Below are positions 16,118 through 25,541 of a DNA stretch of 64,000 nucleotides, in pieces. The translations under genes and the position numbers were made by a program. Under the pieces are notes generated by a model. It was not told the DNA's origin and searched no databases. It saw only the letters and a program-made list of their open reading frames with translations. The stretch lies in NCBI RefSeq assembly GCF_000331515.1, contig NZ_AMZO01000001.1:62001-126000 (forward strand), given 5' to 3'. Positions within the stretch are counted from its first letter, which is position 1, and every line of letters begins with the position of its first letter. This DNA comes from Photobacterium marinum. GTDB taxonomy: Bacteria > Pseudomonadota > Gammaproteobacteria > Enterobacterales > Vibrionaceae.

Positions 16118-18037
16118 ATGCTCAACTTTACAGTGAAACAAAAGTTATATTGTGCGCTAATTTCGTTAGCCGTGGTCATTTTATTTCTTGGTTTGATTTC
16201 GAACCGGAATATGGAAAAACAGGAACTGCAAACCACCATTGTTCTGGGGTTGAAGGAGGCTGACACCAAGCTGTTTCTGGCTCGTTTAGCTCAGGCTGAC
16301 TATATGGTGCAGGAAAAGCTGGAATTTCGAGACAATGTAAGCCGTTCGGTTCAGTCTGCGCTTGAAGCCCTTGAAGAAACCAAGCAGATGATGAAGGTTG
16401 AAGAAAACCGCCATAAGGTAGATGGTATTATTGATTCAATTCAATTGTTTAATAATAGTTTTACCGACTTTGTAAAAGCAAAAGACAATACAATTAAGGT
16501 TCGAAATGATTTCCTGATTGCTGCAACAAACTTCTCTAATACGATTGATAATGTTTTGTTGTCGATAGAAACGTATTATACGGCTAACCAGAGTGATTTT
16601 GCAGAATTTGGTCGGTATCGTGAAGCGAAGTCATTAAAAGATAAATTTAATGAACTTCGTGTTGATATTTGGATGTATAACGAACATCCGACAAAAACAA
16701 AAGCTGAAGAAATAAATAATAAAATTGATAACCTTCAGTCGCATATTCTTGAACTTCAGAAAATAATGTTGTCCGCTGAAACACAACAATATTTAAAGGT
16801 GCTTGATAGTCAGTTTGACACATATCGTATGCTCTTTTCTGCAACGGTTAATGATGTAACAACGATAAAAGCAACCAGCCAGCATATTCTGGATAATGCG
16901 AACAGAGCCTCAGAACAGGTTTACGCGTTAGTTAAAAATGAACTGAGCGTGGCAAAATCAGTACAGTCTCGTCTGGAAATGATGACTTATGCTGCAATTA
17001 TGTTTTCAGTAGTGCTTAGTGCTGGTTTGAGTATCTGGCTTGTGCGTTCAATCATGCAGCCATTGTCTCAGTCGGTTGGTTTTGCTCAGCAGATTGCTCA
17101 GGGCAATCTGACACATCATATTGATCTTAAAGGCAATGATGAATTTACCACTTTGAATCAGGCGTTAAATCAGTCATCAGACTCACTACGTGACATTATT
17201 GGACAGGTTAAGAATCTTTCAGCTGTTTTGGCTGATTCAAGCAATGCAATTGAGGGCTCCGTAACCGGGTCAACTCAGTCGGTGCAATTGCAGCAGACTG
17301 AAACAGAGAATATTGCTACTGCAATTAATGAAATGACTGTAGCTGCAACGCAAATTTCAGCTAATGCAGATCAGGCGTCCGAGCAGAGTGATCATGCCAC
17401 TGATGCAGCAAGCACTGGTAATGAAGTTGTTCAAAATACCAGTGATGCAATGAATGCCTTGTCCGATGCCATGCTCAGGGCTTCAAATGTCGTCAATAAA
17501 CTGAATGAAGATACCAATAATATCGGCAATATCCTTGGCGTTATTCGTGGTATTGCTGATCAAACCAACTTGCTGGCGTTGAATGCGGCGATTGAAGCGG
17601 CACGTGCTGGGGAGCAAGGACGTGGATTTGCGGTTGTTGCAGATGAAGTACGAAGCCTTGCACAAAAAACACAGGATTCTATCGAAGACATCACTGTCAT
17701 TATCGAGGCCATTCAGGCAGGTGCTTCTGATGTCGTAGAGGTTGTGAACACGTCAACAGAACAAAGCGATAAAGTTCAGGTGTTGTCCCGCCGTTCGGGC
17801 GATGCTTACAAAAATATTGTTGATGCGATTTCGGTTATTACTGATATGAACACTCAAGTGTCTGTTGGTGCTAAGGAGCAGTCTGTTGTTGCTGAAAACA
17901 TCAACACGAACATTCTTCAAATCAAGGCTATTGCTGATGAGAATGCTGCGGGCCTGAGCAAAATCCAGACTCAGATTAATAATCAGCTGGAACAGACTGA
18001 AGCTCTGAACAAAGTTATTGCCTTCTTCCGTATATAG
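16118..18037 (+). CDS. Methyl-accepting chemotaxis protein
   Basis: A 639-residue chemoreceptor. TM1 is at about 7-27; a long helical periplasmic sensor follows (about 30-285); TM2 is at about 288-311; a HAMP linker follows (about 312-365); then the cytoplasmic helical hairpin. The conserved tip that binds CheA and CheW is near 478-520, with [20 protein letters not shown] followed by [14 protein letters not shown]. The sensor looks like the helical-bimodular or four-helix type rather than Cache; its ligand cannot be told. No C-terminal CheR tether pentapeptide is present (ends FFRI). No clear ribosome site precedes the ATG. Confidence 0.95.
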   Translation: MLNFTVKQKLYCALISLAVVILFLGLISNRNMEKQELQTTIVLGLKEADTKLFLARLAQADYMVQEKLEFRDNVSRSVQSALEALEETKQMMKVEENRHKVDGIIDSIQLFNNSFTDFVKAKDNTIKVRNDFLIAATNFSNTIDNVLLSIETYYTANQSDFAEFGRYREAKSLKDKFNELRVDIWMYNEHPTKTKAEEINNKIDNLQSHILELQKIMLSAETQQYLKVLDSQFDTYRMLFSATVNDVTTIKATSQHILDNANRASEQVYALVKNELSVAKSVQSRLEMMTYAAIMFSVVLSAGLSIWLVRSIMQPLSQSVGFAQQIAQGNLTHHIDLKGNDEFTTLNQALNQSSDSLRDIIGQVKNLSAVLADSSNAIEGSVTGSTQSVQLQQTETENIATAINEMTVAATQISANADQASEQSDHATDAASTGNEVVQNTSDAMNALSDAMLRASNVVNKLNEDTNNIGNILGVIRGIADQTNLLALNAAIEAARAGEQGRGFAVVADEVRSLAQKTQDSIEDITVIIEAIQAGASDVVEVVNTSTEQSDKVQVLSRRSGDAYKNIVDAISVITDMNTQVSVGAKEQSVVAENINTNILQIKAIADENAAGLSKIQTQINNQLEQTEALNKVIAFFRI

Positions 18038-18084
18038 TGAAAACCAAGCGCGTCAGCATTAATCTTGCTGGCAGGTAGCTTTTC

Positions 18085-18124
18085 AAAAGCCAGTGCAGGG
18101 ATAACCTGCTCTGGCTTTTGTTCT
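18085..18124 (+). terminator. Terminator of the chemoreceptor gene
   Basis: AAAGCCAGTGCAGG with CCTGCTCTGGCTTTT around a GATAA loop, one mismatch, ending in TTTTGTTCTTT. Confidence 0.85.
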
Positions 18125-18173
18125 TTATAAGTTGTATATATAGTGCAACTTATAACCTTTAGCAGGGCGATAT

Positions 18174-18539
18174 ATGAATACAGACAAAGGATATTTACCC
18201 AACCTTGTTTTGCTGTTGCCGGTAGTGCTGAGCTTTTGGCTGCTGGGGGCGCATTATCTGAGGTTCGGCAATATGACTGTTTTCCTATTGTTGCTTGTTT
18301 CCCCTTCGATTCTGTTGTTACGTCGGTTGTTGATTGTCCGGTTCGTTCAGTTTTGTTTGGGAGTCATTGCCGTCACCTGGATGCAAATCACATATCAGAT
18401 GTTGGAGATGCGCTTGATGATGGGGGATGACTGGATGCGAATGGCTCTGATAATGGGCGGTGTGATTATTTTCACCCTGCTGTCTGCCTGTTGTTTTCTC
18501 CATCCCAAACTTGAACGTTATTACTCGGCAAACCAGTGA
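18174..18539 (+). CDS. Small inner-membrane protein of unknown function
   Basis: A 121-residue protein with four predicted membrane segments (about 9-27, 34-50, 55-75, 92-112) and a short positively charged C-terminus (KLERYYSANQ). Arginines flank the second and third helices (RRLL), fitting a cytoplasmic loop. It is preceded by AGCAGGGCGATAT, a weak ribosome site. I do not recognise the family. It is separated from the chemoreceptor by a terminator and from ribA by 350 nt, so it is probably monocistronic. Confidence 0.7.
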   Translation: MNTDKGYLPNLVLLLPVVLSFWLLGAHYLRFGNMTVFLLLLVSPSILLLRRLLIVRFVQFCLGVIAVTWMQITYQMLEMRLMMGDDWMRMALIMGGVIIFTLLSACCFLHPKLERYYSANQ

Positions 18540-18576
18540 CTTAGATAATGTGACAGAGTGCATAATGTGAAAAAGG

Positions 18577-18603
18577 TATAATTGTTATAATATAACAATT
18601 ATA
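18577..18603. promoter_or_regulatory. 27-bp perfect palindrome, operator-like
   Basis: TATAATTGTTATA (18577-18589), a single central A, then TATAACAATTATA (18591-18603). Both 13-bp arms match exactly. It is in the gap between the small membrane protein gene and ribA, about 290 nt before the ribA start. The form fits a dimeric repressor operator or a hairpin. No T-tract follows. Confidence 0.5.
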
Positions 18604-18791
18604 TTGCTGGCTAAAACGAATCTGCATTGTAGTGTTGAACTCAAAATCAGTGTTAAGTGATGTTGTGCTGTTTTAGTGTAATAATTTTAGATATCATCTA
18701 AGCAATAAAAGAGGAATGCTCAATTCTCAATCAAATTCTTTAAAATCAAAGTCTTATGATGGTTGGGTGTTATGTGGAGTAAATTTGCTTT

Positions 18792-18863
18792 TATGGGAAT
18801 GTGGCTGAAAAGCTGAACAATCTCTGGTTTGAAACCAGGTAAGAGTGCTGATTGACTCCCATA
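18792..18863 (+). promoter_or_regulatory. ribA leader: Possible structured RNA leader of ribA
   Basis: An outer stem TATGGGA/TCCCATA (18792-18798 with 18857-18863) encloses a second arm, CAATC/GATTG (18818-18822 with 18850-18854), which itself holds CTGGTT/AACCAG (18824-18829 with 18833-18838), plus a short GCT-GAAA-AGC hairpin. It would form a three-way junction 29 nt upstream of the ribA ATG. It does not contain the conserved FMN riboswitch core. The fold is my own pairing, not computed. Confidence 0.4.
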
Positions 18864-18892
18864 CGAGTAATGAAGAAATACTTAGGAACATC

Positions 18893-19492
18893 ATGGTAAA
18901 TGTAAGGGCGCGAGTGCCTTTTAAAGTTGGCTTAAATAGCGATATACCAGCCGAGTTACTTTCATTTAACGGCCTTGAATCTGGCAAAGAGCATGTCGCT
19001 CTGGTTTTTAAAGGCGCAGACAAAAATTCAGAGCCGCCACTGGTTCGAATGCATTCAGAGTGTCTGACTGGGGATGTATTCCATTCATCCCGTTGTGACT
19101 GTGGTGAGCAGTTGGATGAGACGATTAACCGCATGGGCGCGCAGGGCGGTGTTTTGCTTTATCTTCGTCAGGAAGGGCGAGGTATCGGTCTGTACAATAA
19201 AATTGATGCTTATGAGCTGCAAAGCCAGGGCATGAATACGTATGAAGCCAATAACCATCTTGGATTTGGTGACGACTTACGCGATTTCACCGAAGCTGCT
19301 TTGATGCTAAAAGCACTTGGCCTGAAAGAGATCCGCCTGATCACGAACAATCCGAAGAAGATCAATGAGCTGGAAGCTCTGGGGATCACCATTGCTGAAG
19401 TTGTGGGTACTAAGGCTTATATCAAAGATGGTAATGAAAGTTACCTGAGAACCAAAGCTAGCCACGGTAAGCACAGATTTAACTTCGATTAA
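18893..19492 (+). CDS. ribA: RibA, GTP cyclohydrolase II
   Basis: Converts GTP to the pyrimidine precursor in the first step of riboflavin synthesis, releasing formate and pyrophosphate. In the 199-residue product the zinc ligands C57, C68 and C70 lie in [18 protein letters not shown], followed by the catalytic RQEGRGIGL and the NNPKK motif near the C-terminus. The ATG at 18893 follows AGGA at 5 nt and gives the family N-terminus VRARVPFKV; the GTG at 18845 would add 16 unconserved residues and sits inside the possible structured leader. It is a stand-alone RibA, not a RibBA fusion. A strong terminator follows. Confidence 0.95.
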   Translation: MVNVRARVPFKVGLNSDIPAELLSFNGLESGKEHVALVFKGADKNSEPPLVRMHSECLTGDVFHSSRCDCGEQLDETINRMGAQGGVLLYLRQEGRGIGLYNKIDAYELQSQGMNTYEANNHLGFGDDLRDFTEAALMLKALGLKEIRLITNNPKKINELEALGITIAEVVGTKAYIKDGNESYLRTKASHGKHRFNFD

Positions 19493-19512
19493 TCTTCGAA
19501 CAATCATTACAA

Positions 19513-19536
19513 GACCCCGCATTCGCGGGGTTTTTT
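19513..19536 (+). terminator. Terminator of ribA
   Basis: ACCCCGC ATTC GCGGGGT followed by TTTTT; it also lies at the end of the converging SnoaL-like gene. Confidence 0.93.
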
Positions 19537-19549
19537 ATGAATATTAGAT

Positions 19550-19921
19550 TTAACGTTCACCCAGCACTTCAAAGTCATCATAAGTTAACTTTACAGAGCC
19601 ATCAGGTTGACGTTCCCAGCGTTCTTCATGAACGACACCAAATGCTTTGTTCATCGTCCATGCTGAGCGAAGAATAAAACAGTTCCCGTCTTTTTGTTCC
19701 CAACTTGTATCTTGATATTCAACGTCCTGGTAGCCTGAATCGATAATTTGCTGCCAGAATGCGCGGATTTCTTCTGTTCCCCGAAAGGTTCCAAAAGGCC
19801 GTGCATGCATTACTGCATTTTCTTTATATTGTCCGGCGCAACCAGCCGCATCCTGTTGATTAAAGGCTTTTTTCCATTGGTTGATGCCGTTTTTGAATGA
19901 TTCTGGTACTTGAGTTGTCAT
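19550..19921 (-). CDS. SnoaL/NTF2-like protein
   Basis: A 123-residue single-domain protein with the cystatin-like NTF2 fold pattern: an N-terminal helix with W and A/G-rich turn (INQWKKAFNQQDAAGCAGQY), ENAVMHARPFGTFRG where a strand leads into the pocket, then three long strands (NCFILRSAWTMN, VHEERWERQ, KLTYDDFEVL). Such proteins may be isomerases, dehydratases or simply small-molecule binders; no function can be assigned. I chose the ATG at 19921 because AAGG is 9 nt upstream; the earlier in-frame ATG abuts that site. It is divergent from a LysR regulator 115 bp away, which suggests control by it. Confidence 0.75.
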   Translation of the reverse strand: MTTQVPESFKNGINQWKKAFNQQDAAGCAGQYKENAVMHARPFGTFRGTEEIRAFWQQIIDSGYQDVEYQDTSWEQKDGNCFILRSAWTMNKAFGVVHEERWERQPDGSVKLTYDDFEVLGER

Positions 19922-20036
19922 TGTATCCATCCTTTTGAAGTATGCGATTGCTTGGGATGGTGTAAGGATAAAAAACACATTAGTCGTGAAAAACAGATTA
20001 TTATGTAAATACTGTTTAACAAAATCGAACAATGCG

Positions 20037-20960
20037 ATGAATTATCTCCGTCATATGGCTGTGTTTGCCAAAGTTGTCGAGCAGGGCTCTATCAGTGCTG
20101 CCGCAGAAGAACTGAGCTTGTCTAAGTCTGTGATCAGCCAACACTTGAAAGTGCTTGAACAGGAGCTGGGGATTGTGCTTCTGAACCGGACAACCAGGAG
20201 GCAAACTCTGACTCCGGCTGGAGCGGCATTTTATGAAAAATGTCAGCAAATGAATCAGCTGGCTCAGGAAGCATGGGAAGGCGCGAGAGAAAGCCAGCTT
20301 ACACCGACCGGTTCTGTCACCATTACCGCCCCTCATGCTTTGATGGGCAGTATTGTTGCTCCGGCTATCGGCGAATTGGTTTCTGTTTATCCTGCGATCA
20401 TTCCACATCTTGTTGCCGAAGATGGGCGGCTCGACATTATTGAGCATGGTATAGACCTAGCGATCCGTGTCGGTGACTCTGCATCTAGTAGTTACCGGCA
20501 GCGGCGTATCGGTCAGTTCAGGGATGTGCTGTGTGCTGCACCGGAATACCTGAGTCAATTTGAGGACGAGTTTTCTTTTTCTGAAGATCTGTCGGAAGAA
20601 CTCAGTATTTGTGATTATGTGGCGAATGCCTGGCAGGGGAAATATGTTATCCACCATCTCCATTATTCGACTCAGAATGATCCGGTAACACTTATGCTGC
20701 ATCCGACTCGTTTTGCTGATTCACTGCCAACGACTGTGGCTTTGATTGAGGCTGGCGCAGGATTAGGGATAGTTCCTGAATTCATCTTTCACCAGCGGGA
20801 GGAAGCCGGGGCCTTAACAGAAGTCATTCCGGGGAGCTATTTGTCACCGAATCCTGTTTATGCGACACATGCCTTTAATCATTCGATGCCGTTGCTGGTC
20901 AGGCTTTGCATTGAGGCGATTGAATCCCGGTTATCGTCACCGTCTGTAGTGGTGACTTAA
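20037..20960 (+). CDS. LysR-family transcriptional regulator
   Basis: A 307-residue LTTR. The N-terminal winged helix-turn-helix is at about 2-60 (AVFAKVVEQGSISAAAEEL, then SLSKSVISQHLKVLEQELG), with the RTTRRQTLTPAG wing typical of the CrgA/PecT-like subgroup. The C-terminal part (about 90-290) is the periplasmic-binding-like effector domain. It is divergent from the SnoaL-like gene, and LTTRs commonly regulate the gene facing them. The ATG at 20037 gives the family's usual N-terminus; the frame is open upstream but without similarity. The effector is unknown. Confidence 0.9.
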   Translation: MNYLRHMAVFAKVVEQGSISAAAEELSLSKSVISQHLKVLEQELGIVLLNRTTRRQTLTPAGAAFYEKCQQMNQLAQEAWEGARESQLTPTGSVTITAPHALMGSIVAPAIGELVSVYPAIIPHLVAEDGRLDIIEHGIDLAIRVGDSASSSYRQRRIGQFRDVLCAAPEYLSQFEDEFSFSEDLSEELSICDYVANAWQGKYVIHHLHYSTQNDPVTLMLHPTRFADSLPTTVALIEAGAGLGIVPEFIFHQREEAGALTEVIPGSYLSPNPVYATHAFNHSMPLLVRLCIEAIESRLSSPSVVVT

Positions 20961-21253
20961 CAACATATTTGGTATGCCTTGCGGTTAACTAATAATAAGC
21001 AAAAATGCATTAGATTAACTAATGTAAATCATGACAAAAATTCGTGCTTACAATCACATTCATTTCTTGCTTAAGCATATCTTCAAGATTACTATCTCCG
21101 CACACCACATAGTGGTTGAACCTGATTTTCTTATAATACCCTTACATACCATCATGATATCTCTCTAGCTTAGAGGAATATTCTGTGTTTGGGTGTTTAT
21201 TCTCAATATACGGTAAGTTTTCATTATTTTATTCTGTGATTAAGGAGTAGGTT
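20961..21253. other. Intergenic with repeated TTAACTAAT and a small dyad
   Basis: TTAACTAAT occurs at 20985-20993 and again at 21015-21023, 30 bp apart. The second copy is part of the dyad CATTAG-N5-CTAATG (21008-21024). The rest is AT-rich and presumably contains the emrD promoter. No gene is seen. Confidence 0.45.
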
Positions 21254-22462
21254 GTGATTAAGCAATCTTCTACTGCTGGTATGGCAAAGCTGTTATTTTT
21301 AGTAATCATTCTTGCTGCGGTTGGGCAAATGACGCAGACGATGTATGTGCCATCAATTCCGGTTATGTCGGAGTATTTTGCAGTTAAGTCTTCTTACCTG
21401 CAGGCGGTAATGGCAGCTTATCTGATCCCGTATGGATTATCACAGTTTGTTTATGGCCCGGTGTCTGATCGCATTGGTCGTCGTCCGGTAATCATGATTG
21501 GTATGGTGATCTTCCTGCTGGGTACAGTAGCTGCTTTACTTGCACCGTCGTTTGAGTGGTTTCTGGTAGCCAGTTTTGTGCAGGGGCTGGGAACAGGCTG
21601 CAGCGGTGCTATGTGTCGAACAGTGACACGCGATTGCTATGATGGCGCAGAACTTCACCGTGCCAACAGCTTGGTCAGCATGGGCGTGATTTTTTCACCC
21701 TTGCTTGCTCCTGTAATGGGCGGATACTTGTCGGCTACGTTTAATTGGCACGCAAGCTATTTGTTCCTGTTGGTATTCGGAGCGTTAGTGACTGTCGCCA
21801 TGATGCTGATGTTTACAGAAACGCTGCCAGTTGAGCGCCGTCGCTATGAGCGCGTATGGGTAAGTTACGCTTATGTGCTGGGTAACCGCCGTTTTCAGGG
21901 ATATGTTCTTTGCCTGATTGCGACATTTGCCGGAATTGCAGTATTTGAAGCTGCCGCAGGCGTGCTGTTGGGCAGTGTTCTGGCACTTGATCCTACAACC
22001 GTAAGCTGGCTGTTTATTTTGCCGCTACCGGGGTATCTGGCGGGTTCATGGTTGTCTTCGGCACTGGTTAAGCAGTGGGGGAATGGTCGTGTGCTGTTTC
22101 TGGGTGTACTGGCTCTGACTGTAGGTGCGCTGACCATTTTTATCCCGGGGTTAGCCGGTGAAGTGACTGTCAGCTCATTGATTGGCGGTGCTTTTATCTA
22201 CTTTATTGGTGCTGGTATTCTATTCCCGGCGGCAACAACAGCTGCGATTCAACCATTCCCGCACCATGCAGGAACTGCCGGAGCTGTTCTTGGTGGTCTC
22301 CAGAACTTAGGTGCAGGTCTGGCAACTTTGGCAGCATCGCTGATGCGAGCAGAAGATCAGTACAGTCTTGGTGTGGTGATGACAGTAATGGCTATTCTGG
22401 TTGTATTGAGCCTGCTGTGGGTTCGCAGAAGCCAACGTCAGGATACACCGGTTCTGGTATAG
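21254..22462 (+). CDS. emrD: EmrD-like multidrug efflux MFS transporter
   Basis: A 402-residue major facilitator with 12 membrane helices, drug:H+ antiporter type 1. The N-terminal AAVGQMTQTMYVPSIPVM and the loop-2 motif GPVSDRIGRRPV (motif A) match E. coli EmrD, as does GTAGAVLGGLQNLGAGL near the end. EmrD exports amphipathic compounds and uncouplers. The start is a GTG at 21254, with AAGGAG 6 nt upstream. It stands alone with a strong terminator. Confidence 0.88.
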   Translation: MIKQSSTAGMAKLLFLVIILAAVGQMTQTMYVPSIPVMSEYFAVKSSYLQAVMAAYLIPYGLSQFVYGPVSDRIGRRPVIMIGMVIFLLGTVAALLAPSFEWFLVASFVQGLGTGCSGAMCRTVTRDCYDGAELHRANSLVSMGVIFSPLLAPVMGGYLSATFNWHASYLFLLVFGALVTVAMMLMFTETLPVERRRYERVWVSYAYVLGNRRFQGYVLCLIATFAGIAVFEAAAGVLLGSVLALDPTTVSWLFILPLPGYLAGSWLSSALVKQWGNGRVLFLGVLALTVGALTIFIPGLAGEVTVSSLIGGAFIYFIGAGILFPAATTAAIQPFPHHAGTAGAVLGGLQNLGAGLATLAASLMRAEDQYSLGVVMTVMAILVVLSLLWVRRSQRQDTPVLV

Positions 22463-22484
22463 ATTGCGTTAGAGCTGGATACAG

Positions 22485-22514
22485 AAAGGCGGAGCACTTT
22501 GCTCCGCCTTTTTT
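22485..22514. terminator. Terminator between emrD and yciU
   Basis: AAAGGCGGAGC, loop ACTTT, GCTCCGCC followed by TTTTTT. It ends emrD and may also serve the converging yciU. Confidence 0.92.
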
Positions 22515-22542
22515 GCATTTAAAACCGCTTATATGGGCGGGC

Positions 22543-22869
22543 TTAGTCGCGCTTCCACAGAATGTGGCAGAATTTGTGTTCTGGATCGCGGCTCACCAGC
22601 ATGCGGGCAAACACATCATCCAGTTCATCATTTTCTTCATTAACAAGACCGATGCGTACTTCGGCATAAACTTCTTTGTCTACATCAAAACCTACATGAC
22701 CAGCCCAGTCGTCTTTTGTCTCGACAATTTCTGCTGCGCCGCGATCTTCAAATTGTGCAGTAAAAATAATGACGTCTGCAGGCTCCAGGCTGTCTTGTGC
22801 CATTTCCAGGAAAATGTCGTATGCCGCGTCAATAACGTCATCGTAAGAAATCAGGTTTGATGTTTCCAT
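22543..22869 (-). CDS. yciU: YciU, DUF440 family acidic protein
   Basis: A 108-residue acidic protein with the conserved DUF440 ending (MLVSRDPEHKFCHILWKRD). The Haemophilus member HI1450 is a small dsDNA-mimic-like acidic protein proposed to bind a HU-type DNA-binding protein. The acidic stretch NEENDELDDVFARML fits that. The gene is monocistronic and converges on emrD. The role in this organism is not known. Confidence 0.88.
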   Translation of the reverse strand: METSNLISYDDVIDAAYDIFLEMAQDSLEPADVIIFTAQFEDRGAAEIVETKDDWAGHVGFDVDKEVYAEVRIGLVNEENDELDDVFARMLVSRDPEHKFCHILWKRD

Positions 22870-22979
22870 GTATAGCTTAAATCTCTGATGTTGAGTGAAG
22901 GGGCATTATAACCAGCGAAGGAGAAAATTGGTAATGATTGGAATGAGGGGGAGGTTTGCTACGGAATTGGTGGGGGATA

Positions 22980-23010
22980 TTAAAAAGGGATACAAAGAAA
23001 TGTATCCCTT
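22980..23010 (-). terminator. Terminator of yeiP
   Basis: AAGGGATACA (22985-22994) with TGTATCCCTT (23001-23010), perfect 10 bp, 6-nt loop, then TTTTTAAT on the minus strand. Confidence 0.9.
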
Positions 23011-23028
23011 CTTCGGCAAATCTAACGA

Positions 23029-23598
23029 TTAGTCTGCGCGGCTCATAAAGCGGCGTTCCTGAACGTTGATCTTCACTTTTTCGCCGGTTGAGATGTACTC
23101 AGGTACCTGAACAGTCAGGCCGGTTGCAAAGCGAGCCGGTTTGGTACGGGCAGAAGCTGAAGCACCTTTGATTGACGGATCAGTTTCTTCGATAACCATT
23201 TCAACAGAAGCAGGAAGTTCCAGGCCGATAGCTTTTTCGTCAGCAGTCAGTACAAGCAGGCCTTGAATATCTTCAGTAATGAAAAGCAGCTCATCTTCGA
23301 TGTCGCTCTTGTTGAAGCTGTACTGAGTGTAATCTTCACTATCCATGAAGATGTATTCGTCGCCATCAATATAAGAGAAAGTAGAAGGGCGGCGTGATAG
23401 GTCAACTGCGGTCAGAATGTCGTCGCCTTTAAAGCGTTCTTCAACTTTCAGGCCGGTTGCCACGTCAGTAAAGCGCATTTTGTACAGCGTTGATGCACCA
23501 CGGGCGCTCGGGCTCTGTACGTCAATATCTTTTACAAGAAGTAGCTTGCCGTTGTATTCGACAGCTGCGCCTTTTTTAATCTCACTTGCTTTAGGCAT
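23029..23598 (-). CDS. yeiP: YeiP, elongation factor P-like protein
   Basis: A 189-residue EF-P paralogue with three beta-barrel domains in tRNA-like form. It is distinguished from true EF-P by its N-terminus ([18 protein letters not shown]) and by the ending [13 protein letters not shown]. In E. coli the YeiP group (190 residues) also binds ribosomes and helps at stalling motifs. The loop tip at about 30-36, QSPSARGAS, carries an arginine where EF-P has its modified lysine or arginine. Good match in length and sequence. Confidence 0.93.
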   Translation of the reverse strand: MPKASEIKKGAAVEYNGKLLLVKDIDVQSPSARGASTLYKMRFTDVATGLKVEERFKGDDILTAVDLSRRPSTFSYIDGDEYIFMDSEDYTQYSFNKSDIEDELLFITEDIQGLLVLTADEKAIGLELPASVEMVIEETDPSIKGASASARTKPARFATGLTVQVPEYISTGEKVKINVQERRFMSRAD

Positions 23599-23645
23599 AA
23601 ATCACGCTCTTATTCGAAATAAAAGAAAACGAGAAATTATCATGG

Positions 23646-25214
23646 TTATAGTGGAATACCAAGATTTTCATTAAGTTCTGATAAATGGGTATTGCTTGTT
23701 TTTATACGTTTTTTTAACGCAGCAAAGTAATCCGTGTAGGGCATAGGTTGTGCGTAGTAGAAACCTTGGCATCGCTGGATTCCTAACTGAGCAACATGCT
23801 CAGCTTCTTCGGCTGTTTCCACCCCTTCCGCAACCAGTGTACAGTTCAATTCAAGACCCATTTCAGCGATGTTGCCAAGAATCGAGTGGGTAATCGCATC
23901 GGTGACAGATGATGCGACAAAGGTTCGGTCGATTTTCAAAATGTCGAAACTCAGGGTTTGCAGGGTTGAAAGCCCCGCATAGCCAGTGCCGAAATCATCC
24001 AGTGCCCAGCGGACGCCAACTTCTCTCAACCTCTCCATGCCGGATAGCAGTAAGCCCAGTTCCGCTGTGGCAAAGGTTTCGCGCTCGGTGAACTCCAAAA
24101 CGACATTATTCTGAAGTACCGGATATTGCTTTATCAGTCCAATCAACGATTCTACATAGTCAGTATTGGTAATCATTGAGGCCGTTACATTGACGGAAAT
24201 ATAACTGTTGGGCGCAAGTTCATTGATCGTCGATTTTTCATAAGCCGCACGCTCTAACAGTTGCAGTGTGATTTGGTTGATCTGACCTGACTGTTCTGCT
24301 GCCGGAATAAACTCTGCTGGTGTAATTATCCCCGATTTTGGATGATTCCACCTGACCAGCAGCTCTGCACCATGCCAATGATTGGTGTTGGCATCGACGA
24401 TAGGCTGATAATAAGCAATAAACTCTTTTCTCTCTATTCCACGCTGAATATCATTTAAAAGCGAATGGCGCCAATTAAAGTACGCATGTACGGTTAAAGT
24501 AACGATACATGAAAGGCTGATAATAATAAGTGCGGCGTATGGGAGTTGTTTAAACCATATTTTAAAGAATATTTGGTTAGTATAACCGCCAACTGCATGG
24601 AAAGGATACTTTGCTGACTGTTTAGATGCAGAATAAACAATATGTTTCGAGCTTTTATTCTCGCAGTTATATAAAGCATTATCGTTATTACTTTTGAAGC
24701 AAGCAAAAACTTGGTGATGGTCCGCTAATTCATCAATCCAGAAATCCATGTAACGAGCATTAAATAGCACTTGGTACCAGCCATTATTTGCAGGCACCAT
24801 GAAAAAGATACCTTCTACATTTCGGCGTTCACTAGTAGCACGGTAAATGATGTAATCACTCGAGTTGTCAGTGAGTTTTAGGTGTTTATTATCAATAGCT
24901 TGCTGGTTGTTGTGGTCTCTGTCGCTACAAATAAAGCGATCATTTTCAATATAGGTAATTTCCTGAATAACACTGGAATTAAAGATAATATCTTCAAGCT
25001 TCTGCCTGTTTTCAGTACTGCATGGCAAGCTGTGATGATCTAATTGCGTTAATTGAGCCTCTACTTGTTCAAGCGTGAATTCAATACTTTCAACCAAATA
25101 AGAGATGGAGTTATCCGTATTCTTATTGGCTACTTGTTTAACCCAGGCAATATCGATGATGAGACCAAGGATAAGAGTAAATAGTAGAATTTTTGCAGTA
25201 TGAGAATGCTTCAT
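23646..25214 (-). CDS. Membrane-bound cyclic-di-GMP phosphodiesterase (CSS-motif + EAL)
   Basis: Degrades c-di-GMP to pGpG, favouring motility over biofilm. The 522-residue product has TM1 at about 9-27, a periplasmic CSS-motif sensor with the SLPCS cysteine and a partner in FICSD, TM2 at about 226-250, and a cytoplasmic EAL domain from 255 to the end. The EAL motif reads ELLVR. The other catalytic residues are there: FTERE, DDFGTG, KIDRTF and AEGVET, so it should be active. CSS-EAL enzymes are controlled by periplasmic disulfide state through the DsbA/DsbB system. The ATG at 25214 is preferred to the upstream TTG at 25223. No terminator is obvious. Confidence 0.93.
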   Translation of the reverse strand: MKHSHTAKILLFTLILGLIIDIAWVKQVANKNTDNSISYLVESIEFTLEQVEAQLTQLDHHSLPCSTENRQKLEDIIFNSSVIQEITYIENDRFICSDRDHNNQQAIDNKHLKLTDNSSDYIIYRATSERRNVEGIFFMVPANNGWYQVLFNARYMDFWIDELADHHQVFACFKSNNDNALYNCENKSSKHIVYSASKQSAKYPFHAVGGYTNQIFFKIWFKQLPYAALIIISLSCIVTLTVHAYFNWRHSLLNDIQRGIERKEFIAYYQPIVDANTNHWHGAELLVRWNHPKSGIITPAEFIPAAEQSGQINQITLQLLERAAYEKSTINELAPNSYISVNVTASMITNTDYVESLIGLIKQYPVLQNNVVLEFTERETFATAELGLLLSGMERLREVGVRWALDDFGTGYAGLSTLQTLSFDILKIDRTFVASSVTDAITHSILGNIAEMGLELNCTLVAEGVETAEEAEHVAQLGIQRCQGFYYAQPMPYTDYFAALKKRIKTSNTHLSELNENLGIPL

Positions 25215-25541
25215 TATGAACAAAAAAAGACCGCCATAGTAAATAAGGTGCAGAGGATATATCAGTTTGTTCCGTATTTACATAAATATTTAAAAAATAA
25301 TAATAAAACAGCTTTCAAGTCATTTTATTGGCGTTAATTGTTTTGTGGGTGACGAAATAATGGCTGTAAAAGTGAGTAATTAATATATTTCGTCTTTAAA
25401 ATTTTAACATTCGATTCGTGTAATCAATTTCATTGAATCATTGATGAAGTTAGCTCTGTGATGCAAGGGTTGTTAGAATAGACAACGCAGGAAAATCCTG
25501 TCATTAACAGATTATGTAACAACCAGTTGAAGGAAGAACGT
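25215..25541. other. Intergenic, AT-rich, no gene seen
   Basis: A 327-nt gap between two divergent genes. It must hold both promoters. The only structure I see is a small AGGAAAATCCT dyad near 25490. Confidence 0.5.

Noticed and set aside
18790..18865. tRNA gene-like fold before ribA (outer GGGA/TCCC stem and a GGTTTGAAACC arm)
   Set aside because: The arm that resembles a T-arm is in the wrong place, there is no proper D-arm or anticodon arm and no CCA or discriminator arrangement. A leader structure fits better.
18540..18892. FMN riboswitch upstream of ribA
   Set aside because: The conserved RFN element core was searched for by eye and is absent.
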